From NCBI GenBank assembly GCA_016788785.1, contig JAEUSM010000013.1, positions 1 to 56,770 on the forward strand: a stretch of DNA of 56,770 bases, read 5' to 3'. Under the pieces are notes generated by a model, which was not told the origin of the DNA, searched no databases, and worked only from the letters and a program-made list of their open reading frames with translations. A program made the translations under genes and the position numbers. Of the stretch, positions 25,085 to 34,400 are shown one piece after another; the stretch's first letter is position 1; the number at the start of each line of letters is the position of its first letter. This DNA comes from Candidatus Kapaibacterium sp. (GTDB lineage: Bacteria > Bacteroidota > Ignavibacteria > Kapaibacteriales > JAEUSM01).

Positions 25085-25606
25085 TTACCCGACTTGTGGT
25101 TCGATGATGCAGAGGAGTGAGCCTTTTTCGACAGCGATTTCGGAGTTGATGGAAAGTGTGGTGATGGTGCCTGTGATGGGTGCTTTGATGATGTTTTCCA
25201 TTTTCATGGCTTCGAGGATGTACAGTTGGTCACCTTTGCGGACTGTGGAGCCTTGTTTGATGGAGATTCCTTTGATAAGTCCAGGCATTGGAGCAACAAT
25301 TTTCACAGAAGTTTGGTTGGCAGATGCACGTTCACGGAGCATTTTGCTATGGGAATATTCACGTTCATTCAGTATCGCCACATCATACATATATCCATTG
25401 AGAGATACAGAAGCCTTACCATTATAATCATAGTGAACTGATACGATAGTTCTTTCGTCGTTATGTGAAAGGATATATCTACCTGGGTGCGATATATCTT
25501 CTTGAACGATGTATTGTTTATCGCCAATGGAAAGTATATTTCCTACGACAATGGATTCGATAGACTCACAATTTTCAAGAGTTTGTTGTTCGACGATGTA
25601 TTTCAT
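25085..25606 (-). CDS. Biotinyl-domain carrier protein of an acyl-CoA/pyruvate-type carboxylase
   Basis: The 173-residue protein has a C-terminal biotinyl domain (about 102-171) with the biotin-accepting lysine K135 in EAMKMEN and the flanking APMPG and G-hairpin motifs. The N-terminal 95 residues are beta-rich and resemble the BT linker domain of propionyl-CoA or methylmalonyl-CoA carboxylase systems. It carries carboxyl groups between carboxylase subunits, but no carboxylase genes are next to it here. The 3' half of the gene has clearly higher GC (87 of 180 bases at 25081-25260 against 64 of 180 at 25381-25560) and C-ending codons. Its start codon is 12 bases from the divergent carboxypeptidase start. 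Confidence 0.87.
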   Translation of the reverse strand: MKYIVEQQTLENCESIESIVVGNILSIGDKQYIVQEDISHPGRYILSHNDERTIVSVHYDYNGKASVSLNGYMYDVAILNEREYSHSKMLRERASANQTSVKIVAPMPGLIKGISIKQGSTVRKGDQLYILEAMKMENIIKAPITGTITTLSINSEIAVEKGSLLCIIEPQVG

Positions 25607-25618
25607 TTTTTTGGATCA

Positions 25619-28015
25619 ATGGTTATGATAGTAGTTTCTCGGACTGTTTTGTTTTTTATTGTTTTTGTGGCAACTTTTTCTCTTTCAATTGCTCAATTGA
25701 AATATCATCAGGTTACTATTTCACTTTCAAACAATTTCACTCTAACAGATGCTGTAAAGCTCGGGGTTGAATTGGATCATGGAGCTAGAATATCCGAAAA
25801 TAGCCTAACATGTATTGTTAATGACTATTTTTTGGACACTCTTCAGTTGTTGAAGATTCCTTTGACAATTGAACAATATGATTTATCCAATATCTATGCA
25901 CAACGGATTGCTGACGAAAAACGTACCCATTCGCAATATTCCAATCTTACTTCTAAAAAGCTCTATGGTTCGATGGGAAATTTTTTGACTTTGGAGGAAA
26001 TTTACGAAATTTTTGCCTCATTGATGCAACAATATCCAACGCTGATAAGCCGAGAACAAATAGGAACAACCTTCGAAAATCGTCCTATTTATGCCTTTCA
26101 CATTGGCGAGGATACGGTCAAAGACTCACGAACATTACCGCGTACATTGGTAACGTCACTTCATCATGCTCGTGAGGCAATTACACCAACAATAACGTGC
26201 TTTTTTGCTCAAGATTTTTTTGAAAAAGTCGCTAATCAAGATCCATTTTCTTTGTATGTATTGAAACATTCACCAATAACAATTATTCCATGTTTGAATC
26301 CTGATGGGTACGAATACAATCGCACAACCAATCCAAATGGTGGCGGAATGTGGCGAAAAAATCGTCGTACATTATCAAATACCAGTGGCATAGGCGTTGA
26401 TGTTAATCGTAATTACGGACCGAAAGAATTTTGGAATTCTCCTAATGGTGGTTCGGCAACAAATGGCAATTCGGATACCTACAGAGGTGATAGTGCTTTT
26501 TCAGAAGCTGAAACACAAGCAATGCGATATATGCACGAGACATATGACATCAAAACTGCATTAAATTTTCATTCTTTCAGCAACTTGATAGTAACACCTG
26601 TCAGTTATTCGGGAATAAACCCACCTGATGAAAAGGCATTTCACTATTTTTGTGCTCACCAAACCGTAGAGACACGTTATCCTTTTGGTCGCGATGTACA
26701 GATGGTGAATTATCCAGCACGAGGTTCATCAGATGATTATTTGTATTTGGGTACCGGAAAGAAAGTATTGGCAATCACACCAGAAGTAGGGAGTTTTTCT
26801 GACGGATTTTGGCCTACACTTTCACGTATATATCCACTTGTGCAAACGAATTTGCCTTCGATCTATGCAGCGATTCGTTCAACCTTAGGAATTCCATTTT
26901 TATATTCTTATGAGTCATTTGTGTATGAACCAAATCAAAACGGACAAACGGTTTCATTACATTTTTCGTCAACTTCTTTACAACCTCTCAAACCTTTTTC
27001 ACTTCAAATACGTGCTTTAGACCCATCGATAAACCTATCATTAATTCCGATTATGGGAGCTGATGATTTCCAAGACACCATTTACAGAATCCGAAAACAT
27101 TTCGGAATTACACTGGACTCACAAACTTTACAATCTGGAAGTACTTTAGGTATAGTTGTTGAGCAACAATACAATGATTTTTCTTTCTTTGATACTTTGT
27201 TCCTTCAAAAAAATCGAAAAGATCTTATGTTATATTCAGGACAAAGTACGTTAGAAGAAGTCGCATTGAAGGGGTGGGAAATTGAATTTGACGACGAAAA
27301 CAAGGTTTATTCTTTGACTGAGAGTGTGAATTCATTGACACGACCGAATATGAATTTTACTACAATGACTACAAAGGAAATCTCGTTAGAAAACTGTTCA
27401 GATGCCTATTTGCAGTTTAACAGTACTTGGGATTTTGGAGCTAATAAAGATGGTGTATTTGCTTTCTTTCAAGACAATGAAACAAATGAAATGTTTCCGC
27501 TAACAACGAATCGAACCCAAAATTTTACGAATGCGTCCAATTCACCAAAATTTGAAGTAGGTACACCAATACTGAATGGAAAATTTACGACTCGAATCAC
27601 ACAAAGTGCAAGTTTACGTAGATTTTTAGGAAAATCAGGGAAGATCGGTTTTCAAGTGAGAAGTGCGAATGGACCAAATTATAATGGATTCAATCTGTAT
27701 TGGGCTTTAGTATCAACATATTCTGAAACACCTACGAATTTGTCGGAAACTAAAAATGGAAAACTTACAATCTCAGATGTATTTAATGCTTTAACCTTCA
27801 CTATTCTTCGTGACCAAAAACCACTCAACCCTATGATTGATTGTAACATTTATACAGTTAACGGTGTTTTAATTTATAGCCAACAGTACGAATGGGGTTC
27901 TCAGAGTTACAAGGGAATTAGTATTTTTAAAGACGTGTTTCCATCGGGTGCATATGTATTGTCGATAACTATTGATGGTCAGATTATTAAAGAAACGTTT
28001 ACGGTAGTTAGGTAG
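25619..28015 (+). CDS. Secreted M14 zinc carboxypeptidase with T9SS sorting domain (copy 1)
   Basis: A signal peptide (MVMIVVSRTVLFFIVFVATFSLSIA-Q) leads a 798-residue enzyme. After a propeptide of about 90 residues comes the M14 domain: zinc ligands H183-A-R-E186, the PDGYEYNR region, NRNYG with the substrate-binding arginine, FHS with the third zinc ligand, and ITPEVG with the catalytic glutamate. A beta-rich middle (about 440-720) precedes a C-terminal T9SS type A sorting domain ending KETFTVVR. The protein is therefore exported and probably surface-attached or released, trimming C-terminal residues of peptides. I chose ATG 25619 (25625 is nearly equal); the frame is open back to 25487 but that part lies over the divergent biotinyl gene. 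Confidence 0.88.
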   Translation: MVMIVVSRTVLFFIVFVATFSLSIAQLKYHQVTISLSNNFTLTDAVKLGVELDHGARISENSLTCIVNDYFLDTLQLLKIPLTIEQYDLSNIYAQRIADEKRTHSQYSNLTSKKLYGSMGNFLTLEEIYEIFASLMQQYPTLISREQIGTTFENRPIYAFHIGEDTVKDSRTLPRTLVTSLHHAREAITPTITCFFAQDFFEKVANQDPFSLYVLKHSPITIIPCLNPDGYEYNRTTNPNGGGMWRKNRRTLSNTSGIGVDVNRNYGPKEFWNSPNGGSATNGNSDTYRGDSAFSEAETQAMRYMHETYDIKTALNFHSFSNLIVTPVSYSGINPPDEKAFHYFCAHQTVETRYPFGRDVQMVNYPARGSSDDYLYLGTGKKVLAITPEVGSFSDGFWPTLSRIYPLVQTNLPSIYAAIRSTLGIPFLYSYESFVYEPNQNGQTVSLHFSSTSLQPLKPFSLQIRALDPSINLSLIPIMGADDFQDTIYRIRKHFGITLDSQTLQSGSTLGIVVEQQYNDFSFFDTLFLQKNRKDLMLYSGQSTLEEVALKGWEIEFDDENKVYSLTESVNSLTRPNMNFTTMTTKEISLENCSDAYLQFNSTWDFGANKDGVFAFFQDNETNEMFPLTTNRTQNFTNASNSPKFEVGTPILNGKFTTRITQSASLRRFLGKSGKIGFQVRSANGPNYNGFNLYWALVSTYSETPTNLSETKNGKLTISDVFNALTFTILRDQKPLNPMIDCNIYTVNGVLIYSQQYEWGSQSYKGISIFKDVFPSGAYVLSITIDGQIIKETFTVVR

Positions 28016-28074
28016 TAAACAACAATTCATAATTATTAACAATGTAATCTATATCACTTTAACAAACGAAACTT

Positions 28075-30477
28075 ATGATTACTTTTTACAGAAATCGAAC
28101 TACCTTTTTACTGATTGCAACATTGATCTTATGCTTTTTGAAAATAGAAGTAGCAACTGCACAGATGAAATTTCATAGTGTCATTATCCCAATTTCAAAA
28201 GATTTTACATTATCGGACATTATGAAATTGGGTGTCGAACTTGATCATGGTGCAATAATTAATGAATCAAGTGTTCATGGAATTATTAACGATATATTGT
28301 TAGATTCACTAAAGAGATTAGAAGTACCTTATTCAATAGAACAATTTGATTTAGCAAATTATTACGAACAAAAAATAAATGAACAAAAATTTGACCACAC
28401 GTTACTTTCAGTTTCAAATTCGAAAAAACTCTATGGTTCTATGGGCTATTATTTCACATTAGATGAGATTTACGAAATTTTCACATCATTGATACAACAA
28501 TATCCGTTACTTATTCACCGAGAACAAATAGGAACAACCTTCGAGAATCGCCCAATATATGCTTTTCATATTGGGGAAGATACCGTGAAATATTCTAAAA
28601 CTTTACCTCGAACATTAATAACATCAGTTCATCATGCTCGAGAAGCAATCACTCCAACCATTTCATGTTATTTTGTACAAGATTTTTTTGAAAAAGTAGC
28701 ATATCGAGATCCGTTTTGTATGTATATTTTAAAACACTCACCAATCACTATAATTCCTTGTCTTAATCCTGATGGGTATGAATATAACCGATTAACCTAT
28801 CCAAATGGAGGAGGAATGTGGCGAAAAAACAGAAGGATTATTCCAAATGAAGAAGGAATCGGTGTAGATCCAAATAGGAATTATGGTCCGAAAGAATTTT
28901 GGGATGCACAAATTGAGGGATCAGCAACGTTTGGGAATTCAGAAATTTATAGAGGAGATAGTGCATTTTCTGAAGCAGAGACACAAGCAATGCGAACTTT
29001 ACTTGAAAATTACAACATCAAAACAGCTTTAAATTTTCACTCAAGAGGTAATGTAATAGTAACTCCAGTCAGTTACTCAAACACTAATCCACCAGATGAT
29101 CCAACATACCATTATTTTTGTGCTCAGCATACTTCTGAAACGAAACACCCTTTTGGAAAAAACTTTCAAGTATTCAACAACCATGTAAGAGGTTCATCTG
29201 ATGATTTTTTATATTTAGGAACTTCAAAAAAAGTACTTTCAATTACACCTGAAGTTGGGAATAGTAATGAAGGATTTTGGCCAATTCCTTCTCAGATATT
29301 CCCACTTGTGCAAGCTTCTTTTCCATCAATATATTCTGCTATTAAATCAACAAGTGGCATTTCATATTTCTACTGTTATTCAAGTAGTTCTACTTCATAT
29401 AATTTCATAGACTATAATTTACAATTTGTAAACACCTCACTACAACCAACTCAACCTTGCCTACTCTTTTTTTCTAAACTTAATTCAAATATAAATTCTC
29501 AAATTGTAAATGCTACTGATTCTTTGTCAGCAATTTCAGTTGGTGGTTCTCATACCAAAATGCTTCAATTAACAAATTTAAACAGTACTCCAATATTTGA
29601 TACGAAAGAAGGAATTGTAATTGAACAAAGATATGACTCATTTTCTTTTTTTGATACAATCTACTGCAATGTTCTTAAAAGATCTGAATACAGTCTTTAC
29701 AATGGTGAAAAAACAACAAATTATACAGCTCTAAAAGGGTGGAGTATTGATGAAGAAGTTCCTAGTGGTATTAAATTTTTAACAGAAAGTGTTAGAAGCA
29801 ACACAAGACCTGAATCAATTTTCACAACACAAACTGAACAGAATATTTCATTGGAGGGAGTTATTGATGCATATGTTGAATTCGATGCTCGTTGGGATTT
29901 TGAAGTACATAGTGATGGAGCGATTGTATTCTTTCATGAGAAAGACTCAGTAAAAGCAACGGCATTACAATCAGAACGATCTAATAATTTCTGGAATGAA
30001 TTTAATCCAGTCTTTCCTGTAGGCACTCCTTATTTTAATGGTAGATTTCAGCAGAGGATAGTACAAAGAGCGAGTTTGAACCAATTTTTAGGTCGATCAG
30101 GAAAGATTGGTTTTCAAGTTAGATCAAGTTATGGAATCACTTATGATGGGTTCAGTCTCTACAAAGCAAAACTGGTAACTTTTGCTCCAAATATAACTAA
30201 CATTTCAGAGAAAAATATTTCTCCATTAAATGTACAGAATATTGAAAATACAATTATGTTTTCTATATCAAGTGAAAGTATTCCTGTTAACCCTTTAATA
30301 GATTTTAGCATCTATTCAGTAAACGGAGCGTTAGTATATTCTCAGCAATACGAATGGGGTTCGCAGAATTACAAGGGAATCAGTATCTTCAAGGATGTAT
30401 TTCCATCAGGTGCATATGTTGTGTCTATTACAATTGATGGTCAGACTATCAAAGAAACGTTTACAGTAGTTAGGTAA
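28075..30477 (+). CDS. Secreted M14 zinc carboxypeptidase with T9SS sorting domain (copy 2)
   Basis: This is a tandem paralogue of the preceding gene, 59 bases downstream. It has the same signal peptide, propeptide, M14 domain (H187, E190, NRNYG, FHS, ITPEVG all kept) and T9SS tail; 800 residues. The catalytic domain and the last 50 residues are most alike between the copies, the beta-rich middle least. This copy is more AT-rich and has more Ser/Asn in the middle. The two probably arose by local duplication and may differ in substrate. It runs tail-to-tail into the next gene with 5 bases between and no clear terminator. Confidence 0.9.
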   Translation: MITFYRNRTTFLLIATLILCFLKIEVATAQMKFHSVIIPISKDFTLSDIMKLGVELDHGAIINESSVHGIINDILLDSLKRLEVPYSIEQFDLANYYEQKINEQKFDHTLLSVSNSKKLYGSMGYYFTLDEIYEIFTSLIQQYPLLIHREQIGTTFENRPIYAFHIGEDTVKYSKTLPRTLITSVHHAREAITPTISCYFVQDFFEKVAYRDPFCMYILKHSPITIIPCLNPDGYEYNRLTYPNGGGMWRKNRRIIPNEEGIGVDPNRNYGPKEFWDAQIEGSATFGNSEIYRGDSAFSEAETQAMRTLLENYNIKTALNFHSRGNVIVTPVSYSNTNPPDDPTYHYFCAQHTSETKHPFGKNFQVFNNHVRGSSDDFLYLGTSKKVLSITPEVGNSNEGFWPIPSQIFPLVQASFPSIYSAIKSTSGISYFYCYSSSSTSYNFIDYNLQFVNTSLQPTQPCLLFFSKLNSNINSQIVNATDSLSAISVGGSHTKMLQLTNLNSTPIFDTKEGIVIEQRYDSFSFFDTIYCNVLKRSEYSLYNGEKTTNYTALKGWSIDEEVPSGIKFLTESVRSNTRPESIFTTQTEQNISLEGVIDAYVEFDARWDFEVHSDGAIVFFHEKDSVKATALQSERSNNFWNEFNPVFPVGTPYFNGRFQQRIVQRASLNQFLGRSGKIGFQVRSSYGITYDGFSLYKAKLVTFAPNITNISEKNISPLNVQNIENTIMFSISSESIPVNPLIDFSIYSVNGALVYSQQYEWGSQNYKGISIFKDVFPSGAYVVSITIDGQTIKETFTVVR

Positions 30478-30482
30478 CTAAC

Positions 30483-30941
30483 TTATGGCGTTGAGCAAAT
30501 AAAGTAGACTAACTTAAATTCTCCGTTGACTTCAGAAAATTGCATAGAAATGCCAAATCCATTTTTGTAATTATAACTAACAAAGTAGCCATTTTTTGAA
30601 ACATTTTTGTGTAAATTCGAATAATTCACAGACCATTTCATAGAAGAAACAGTAGATTTTTTCATACGTTTGACTCTTTCTTTCGGAAAGAAGAATTCAT
30701 AGTTATCGACAAACTCTTTAACTGTAATTCCGTTCTGCGTTCCTATTGCACATTCTATATCTAATGGGAAAATAATTGCTTCTTTTACTGCTTCTCGGTT
30801 GTTTTTGGATAAGTCTGTCACAAATTTTTTCCAAAATGTTTCCATCTTTTGTACTTGTTCAGTGGAAGGAGCATCTGTTTGAGAAACAGACACCAAAATG
30901 GTTGAAAAGAAAAAGATACAGTGCAATACAGCAATTTTCAT
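30483..30941 (-). CDS. Secreted small protein of unknown function
   Basis: The 152-residue protein begins with a signal peptide (MKIAVLHCIFFFSTILVSVSQ) and is otherwise mixed alpha/beta with many Lys and aromatic residues. The layout (helix with FWKKFVTDLSKNN, followed by strands SSMKWSVNYSNL, YFVSYNYKNGFGISMQF, FKLVYFIC) recalls NTF2-like or DUF4348-type periplasmic proteins, but I cannot assign a family. It is 3 bases downstream of aat and probably in the same leftward operon. Confidence 0.7.
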   Translation of the reverse strand: MKIAVLHCIFFFSTILVSVSQTDAPSTEQVQKMETFWKKFVTDLSKNNREAVKEAIIFPLDIECAIGTQNGITVKEFVDNYEFFFPKERVKRMKKSTVSSMKWSVNYSNLHKNVSKNGYFVSYNYKNGFGISMQFSEVNGEFKLVYFICSTP

Positions 30942-30944
30942 AAA

Positions 30945-31538
30945 TTATTTGAATGTTATAGTAGTTGAAGAAATAGCAGCAAGCAACTGCTCTAAATATT
31001 GAACTCTTGGAATTTCAATAGCTCCCAGCGATTCCATGTGTGGGTTTATAAACTGAGAATCTAATAACAAAAACCCTCGTTCTCGCAGGCGATTTGTTAG
31101 GTGAACAAATGCAACTTTCGAAGCGTCCGTTCTTCGAGAGAACATCGACTCTCCAAAATAAGCACCATTGATACACACTCCATACAAACCACCAACTAAT
31201 TCCCCTTCGAACCAAGATTCGACACAATGAGCGTATCCTTGATGGTGTAATTGTGTAAATGATTCAATAATTTCTTTTGAAATCCACGTTTCCTCGCCAT
31301 TCCGATTTGCACACATCGTCATAACATTTTCAAAACTTGTATCAATACGAATTTCGTAGATTTCCTTTTCGACTGCTTTTCGAAGTGATTTAGAAATTTT
31401 CACTCCATCTAATGGTATGACCGCACGTGGATCAGGCGAATACCACTCAATAGAGCCAACTGCAGAATCTGCCATTGGGAAATATCCAGTCATATAGGCA
31501 TTGAGCAAAACTTCCGGTGTCAAATGATTGGGAAACAT
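30945..31538 (-). CDS. aat: Leucyl/phenylalanyl-tRNA--protein transferase
   Basis: The enzyme puts Leu or Phe on the N-terminus of proteins that start with Lys or Arg, marking them for the ClpAP protease. Family motifs: LLNAYMTGYFPMAD at the N-terminus, EWYSPDPRAVIPLD, the WFEGELVGGLYGV strand, FGESMFSRRTDASKVAFVHL, and the final LDSQFINPHMESLGAIEIPR. Its 197 residues match the shorter bacterial forms. It lies in the leftward run downstream of trmB. Confidence 0.95.
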   Translation of the reverse strand: MFPNHLTPEVLLNAYMTGYFPMADSAVGSIEWYSPDPRAVIPLDGVKISKSLRKAVEKEIYEIRIDTSFENVMTMCANRNGEETWISKEIIESFTQLHHQGYAHCVESWFEGELVGGLYGVCINGAYFGESMFSRRTDASKVAFVHLTNRLRERGFLLLDSQFINPHMESLGAIEIPRVQYLEQLLAAISSTTITFK

Positions 31539-31554
31539 ATCTTTACCTTTTTAT

Positions 31555-32232
31555 CTACAATGGAGTTGCAATTCGTCGAACATACGGTATCGATTTGCGA
31601 TCACTAAAAAGTTGTTGATCAGTTTTAAACGGAACATTCCACTCCGCATCATCAACCTCTCGAACAGAAAAATACGACGTTCCATTCAAAATTTCGAGTT
31701 GGTATGCATCAACCTCCGGGACATCTGTTGCCAACGATAAGGTGCCATTGGGTTTCAAAATACGATGGAATTCTTTCAACAATTGTTCCGTAAATGCTCT
31801 TCGTTTGTAATGTTTCTTTTTTACCCAAGGGTCAGGAAACAAATACACAATTTGCGAAAGAGATTTATCTTCGATAAATGGAAATCCATTGACCGCTGAA
31901 TAATATTTCGCATAACAGTTGTTGATAGACTCACCACGAATTATATCGTTAATCCACTCAACCACAGTATGACGAACTTCCACTCCCAAAAAGTTGCGTT
32001 CTGGTTGAGAATACGCCCATTTGAGCAAAGATCCACCTCTTCCACACCCAACATCCAAAACATCAGGTGGTGAAGGATTTTTATAAATGGTTCCCCAATC
32101 AATAGTCTCCTCAATTGCTGGATAAAACTTAGGAGTTACCGAATGAGACTCCAACGACATATACAACGAAGGGTTGGTATGGTGCCGAAGTCTCGGAGTT
32201 GGATATTTTTTAAAATCTATTTCTAATGTCAC
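31555..32232 (-). CDS. trmB: tRNA (guanine-N7-)-methyltransferase TrmB
   Basis: The 225-residue protein methylates G46 in the variable loop of tRNAs, using S-adenosylmethionine. It shows DVGCGRGGSL for cofactor binding, FLGVEVRHTVVEW, and the family's VYLFPDPWVKKKHYKRR signature. The start is GTG, overlapping the TAG stop of the upstream OmpA gene by one base, which suggests translational coupling. Confidence 0.94.
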   Translation of the reverse strand: MTLEIDFKKYPTPRLRHHTNPSLYMSLESHSVTPKFYPAIEETIDWGTIYKNPSPPDVLDVGCGRGGSLLKWAYSQPERNFLGVEVRHTVVEWINDIIRGESINNCYAKYYSAVNGFPFIEDKSLSQIVYLFPDPWVKKKHYKRRAFTEQLLKEFHRILKPNGTLSLATDVPEVDAYQLEILNGTSYFSVREVDDAEWNVPFKTDQQLFSDRKSIPYVRRIATPL

Positions 32233-34400
32233 TATTCTACTACTGGTGTTTCTATAATAACTTGAACTGTACGAGAATACGAACGACCCTCAGCAAGATC
32301 GTTATTGAATAATAATTCATCGGAACCAATCGCATTGATGGTAACTTTGGAATCATCTAATCCTAAATAGGTTTTAACTGCTTCACATCGTCTTTTTGCC
32401 AAATCTCTATTATAATCTGGAAGACCTTGTCTATCAGCATAACCAGCAATTGTAACAGTCGAGTTCGGTTTGATTGCATCGCGTATCATCAAACCAATTG
32501 CTTTGTTTTCTGCACTTAAATCTGCTTTATTGAAATCAAAGAGTATCAATGAGTATCGTTCAATACGTTTATCATCTTTCATTTCAAAACGTTTCTTACG
32601 GATAGTCAACTGTTGAATAGTCAAAGACTGTTCTGTCTTTTTACGAACGCCTTGATTATCAGCAACTGAAAGCGTTATAGTCGCTTTTTCATCCAAAAGT
32701 GGAACTGGTTCTTCCAAAATATTCCATAAAATTTTCTCGGGAGTTGTATTTTTTCCTTGTATATTTCGAATTACTTTTTCCTTTTGAACTACGTCAACAG
32801 CCCAATTTTGTAAACCAACTTCTGATTGAACTGATGGTAGAATCTCAATTGTTGGAGGAGTAGCGGTTTTCGTAATGGTACGGAGTTTCAAGGGTTGGAG
32901 AATATCAAAATTGTTCGAAGTAATTTCTATTCTTCTGTTCTCTTCTTGACCATCATTGGTCGTATTGTTTGACGGTTTTGACGGTAAATTTTGCGATTTT
33001 GTTTGAATTCTTGATGGGTCAATTTGCCAAACTGTTGTCAAATATTTTTTCGCCACTTCTGCTCGTTCTAATGCAATTGATTTGTTTTTACCCTCTTCAC
33101 CAACAGTATTATTATGTCCAATGATTGTTATATTCCCAGATTTTGCCTTCATTCTGGCACCAATGATATTCAATAGTTGAGAATGAATATCTAATGTCAT
33201 TCGTGGTAACCCATTCTCATCGAATGAATTGATGTCATTGGCATTAAGAATTTTTTGATTTGAATTTGATAGTACTGAAGAATTTTCCGCAAAAAACACT
33301 TGTGGTAATAATGGGAACAGCTCTATTTGTTCAGTTTCTTCAATAACAATTGTAGGAGTTTTTGTTCTTGAGCCATCAGGGTTAACTCCGTTGAAATCCA
33401 AAGCAAGGTCTAATTTTGCTATTTTTGGTAAAATCTTTTTGTATTCTTCGTACACAAGATATTTTGTCAACTCCAATTCTTCTGTATTAATAGTCTCAGT
33501 TTCTACTTTTTCATTCACTTTTACAACAGATTCAGATTTTGCATTGATATCTTCAACGATGATGGTATCTCTAAAATACAATGTATCTTTTTTGTTGACT
33601 TTTTCAATAGGAGGCAAAATTCCAAATAGAACCGACGCACCAAATTGCAAGGTTGAAGGTTTCCAATCTACTGCAGCAATGGAAGTAAATGGATACTGAT
33701 AACGAATTTCTGGATTGATGGAATTATGTTTACCAATCGGTAATTTGTAAGATAACCCAACTACTCCTGTCAAAAACAAGGAAGTCACATCTGGAATTGC
33801 TTGTTCAACAAATTCATTTCGAATAGTTCTACCATCAGAGAATGTTGCGGATGTAGGTGTTATAAGCTGTTCACGTTGGTCAAAATTTGCTGAAATGGGA
33901 ACACCAACGGAAATTCCCAATTGTCCATACAAATTAGGAAGTAAGAATTGTTTACGAACGCTTGGCTCTATGGTAAATAATTGAATTCTTGAGTCAATTG
34001 TATGTTCTACAGTTGCAGTTTGCGTTACAGTATCAAAAGGTGCAACAGAACGTCGAACAAGAGTATTTCCTATGTTTTCGGTTTTTTTCAAAGTTGCGCC
34101 AACATCTGATAATCCCAATCGAGTTTCAAAAAGAAATCCTTCTTGAATTGGAAACTGAATTACTCCACCATAAGCTAAGCCAAACCCGCTACCAGAGGTA
34201 AATTGTGGACAACAATTTGGGAAATTACCTAATTGGGTAAAGTTAGATGAATGCAAGTTATAGTTTCCAAGTATATATGCCCCTACATACATAAATGGGG
34301 TTCTTTCTTTCATCGAAACTTTTTGTGACAATAAAGGTTTATTTGATAGTATGATAGAACAAAATACTAGGAAGTAAAGACTAAAGAATTTCTGCATCAT
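32232..34400 (-). CDS. Outer-membrane protein with two OmpA-like domains
   Basis: A signal peptide is followed by an outer-membrane beta-barrel-like part (about 35-270, with strands such as GSGFGLAYGGVIQF and ending in the ASVLFGI strand). Then come an OmpA_C-like domain (about 365-500, GHNNTVGEEGKNKSIALERAEVAKKYL), a linker domain, and a second complete OmpA_C domain (about 610-715, FDFNKADLSAENKA and YADRQGLPDYNRDLAKRRCEAV). OmpA domains hold the peptidoglycan, so the protein tethers the outer membrane to the wall. Two such domains in one chain is less usual. Its ATG overlaps the stop of the large T9SS protein (ATGA). Confidence 0.85.
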   Translation of the reverse strand: MMQKFFSLYFLVFCSIILSNKPLLSQKVSMKERTPFMYVGAYILGNYNLHSSNFTQLGNFPNCCPQFTSGSGFGLAYGGVIQFPIQEGFLFETRLGLSDVGATLKKTENIGNTLVRRSVAPFDTVTQTATVEHTIDSRIQLFTIEPSVRKQFLLPNLYGQLGISVGVPISANFDQREQLITPTSATFSDGRTIRNEFVEQAIPDVTSLFLTGVVGLSYKLPIGKHNSINPEIRYQYPFTSIAAVDWKPSTLQFGASVLFGILPPIEKVNKKDTLYFRDTIIVEDINAKSESVVKVNEKVETETINTEELELTKYLVYEEYKKILPKIAKLDLALDFNGVNPDGSRTKTPTIVIEETEQIELFPLLPQVFFAENSSVLSNSNQKILNANDINSFDENGLPRMTLDIHSQLLNIIGARMKAKSGNITIIGHNNTVGEEGKNKSIALERAEVAKKYLTTVWQIDPSRIQTKSQNLPSKPSNNTTNDGQEENRRIEITSNNFDILQPLKLRTITKTATPPTIEILPSVQSEVGLQNWAVDVVQKEKVIRNIQGKNTTPEKILWNILEEPVPLLDEKATITLSVADNQGVRKKTEQSLTIQQLTIRKKRFEMKDDKRIERYSLILFDFNKADLSAENKAIGLMIRDAIKPNSTVTIAGYADRQGLPDYNRDLAKRRCEAVKTYLGLDDSKVTINAIGSDELLFNNDLAEGRSYSRTVQVIIETPVVE

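Noticed and set aside
25487-25618. 44-codon N-terminal extension of the first carboxypeptidase
   Set aside because: The extension overlaps the biotinyl gene and precedes a good signal peptide, which must be N-terminal.
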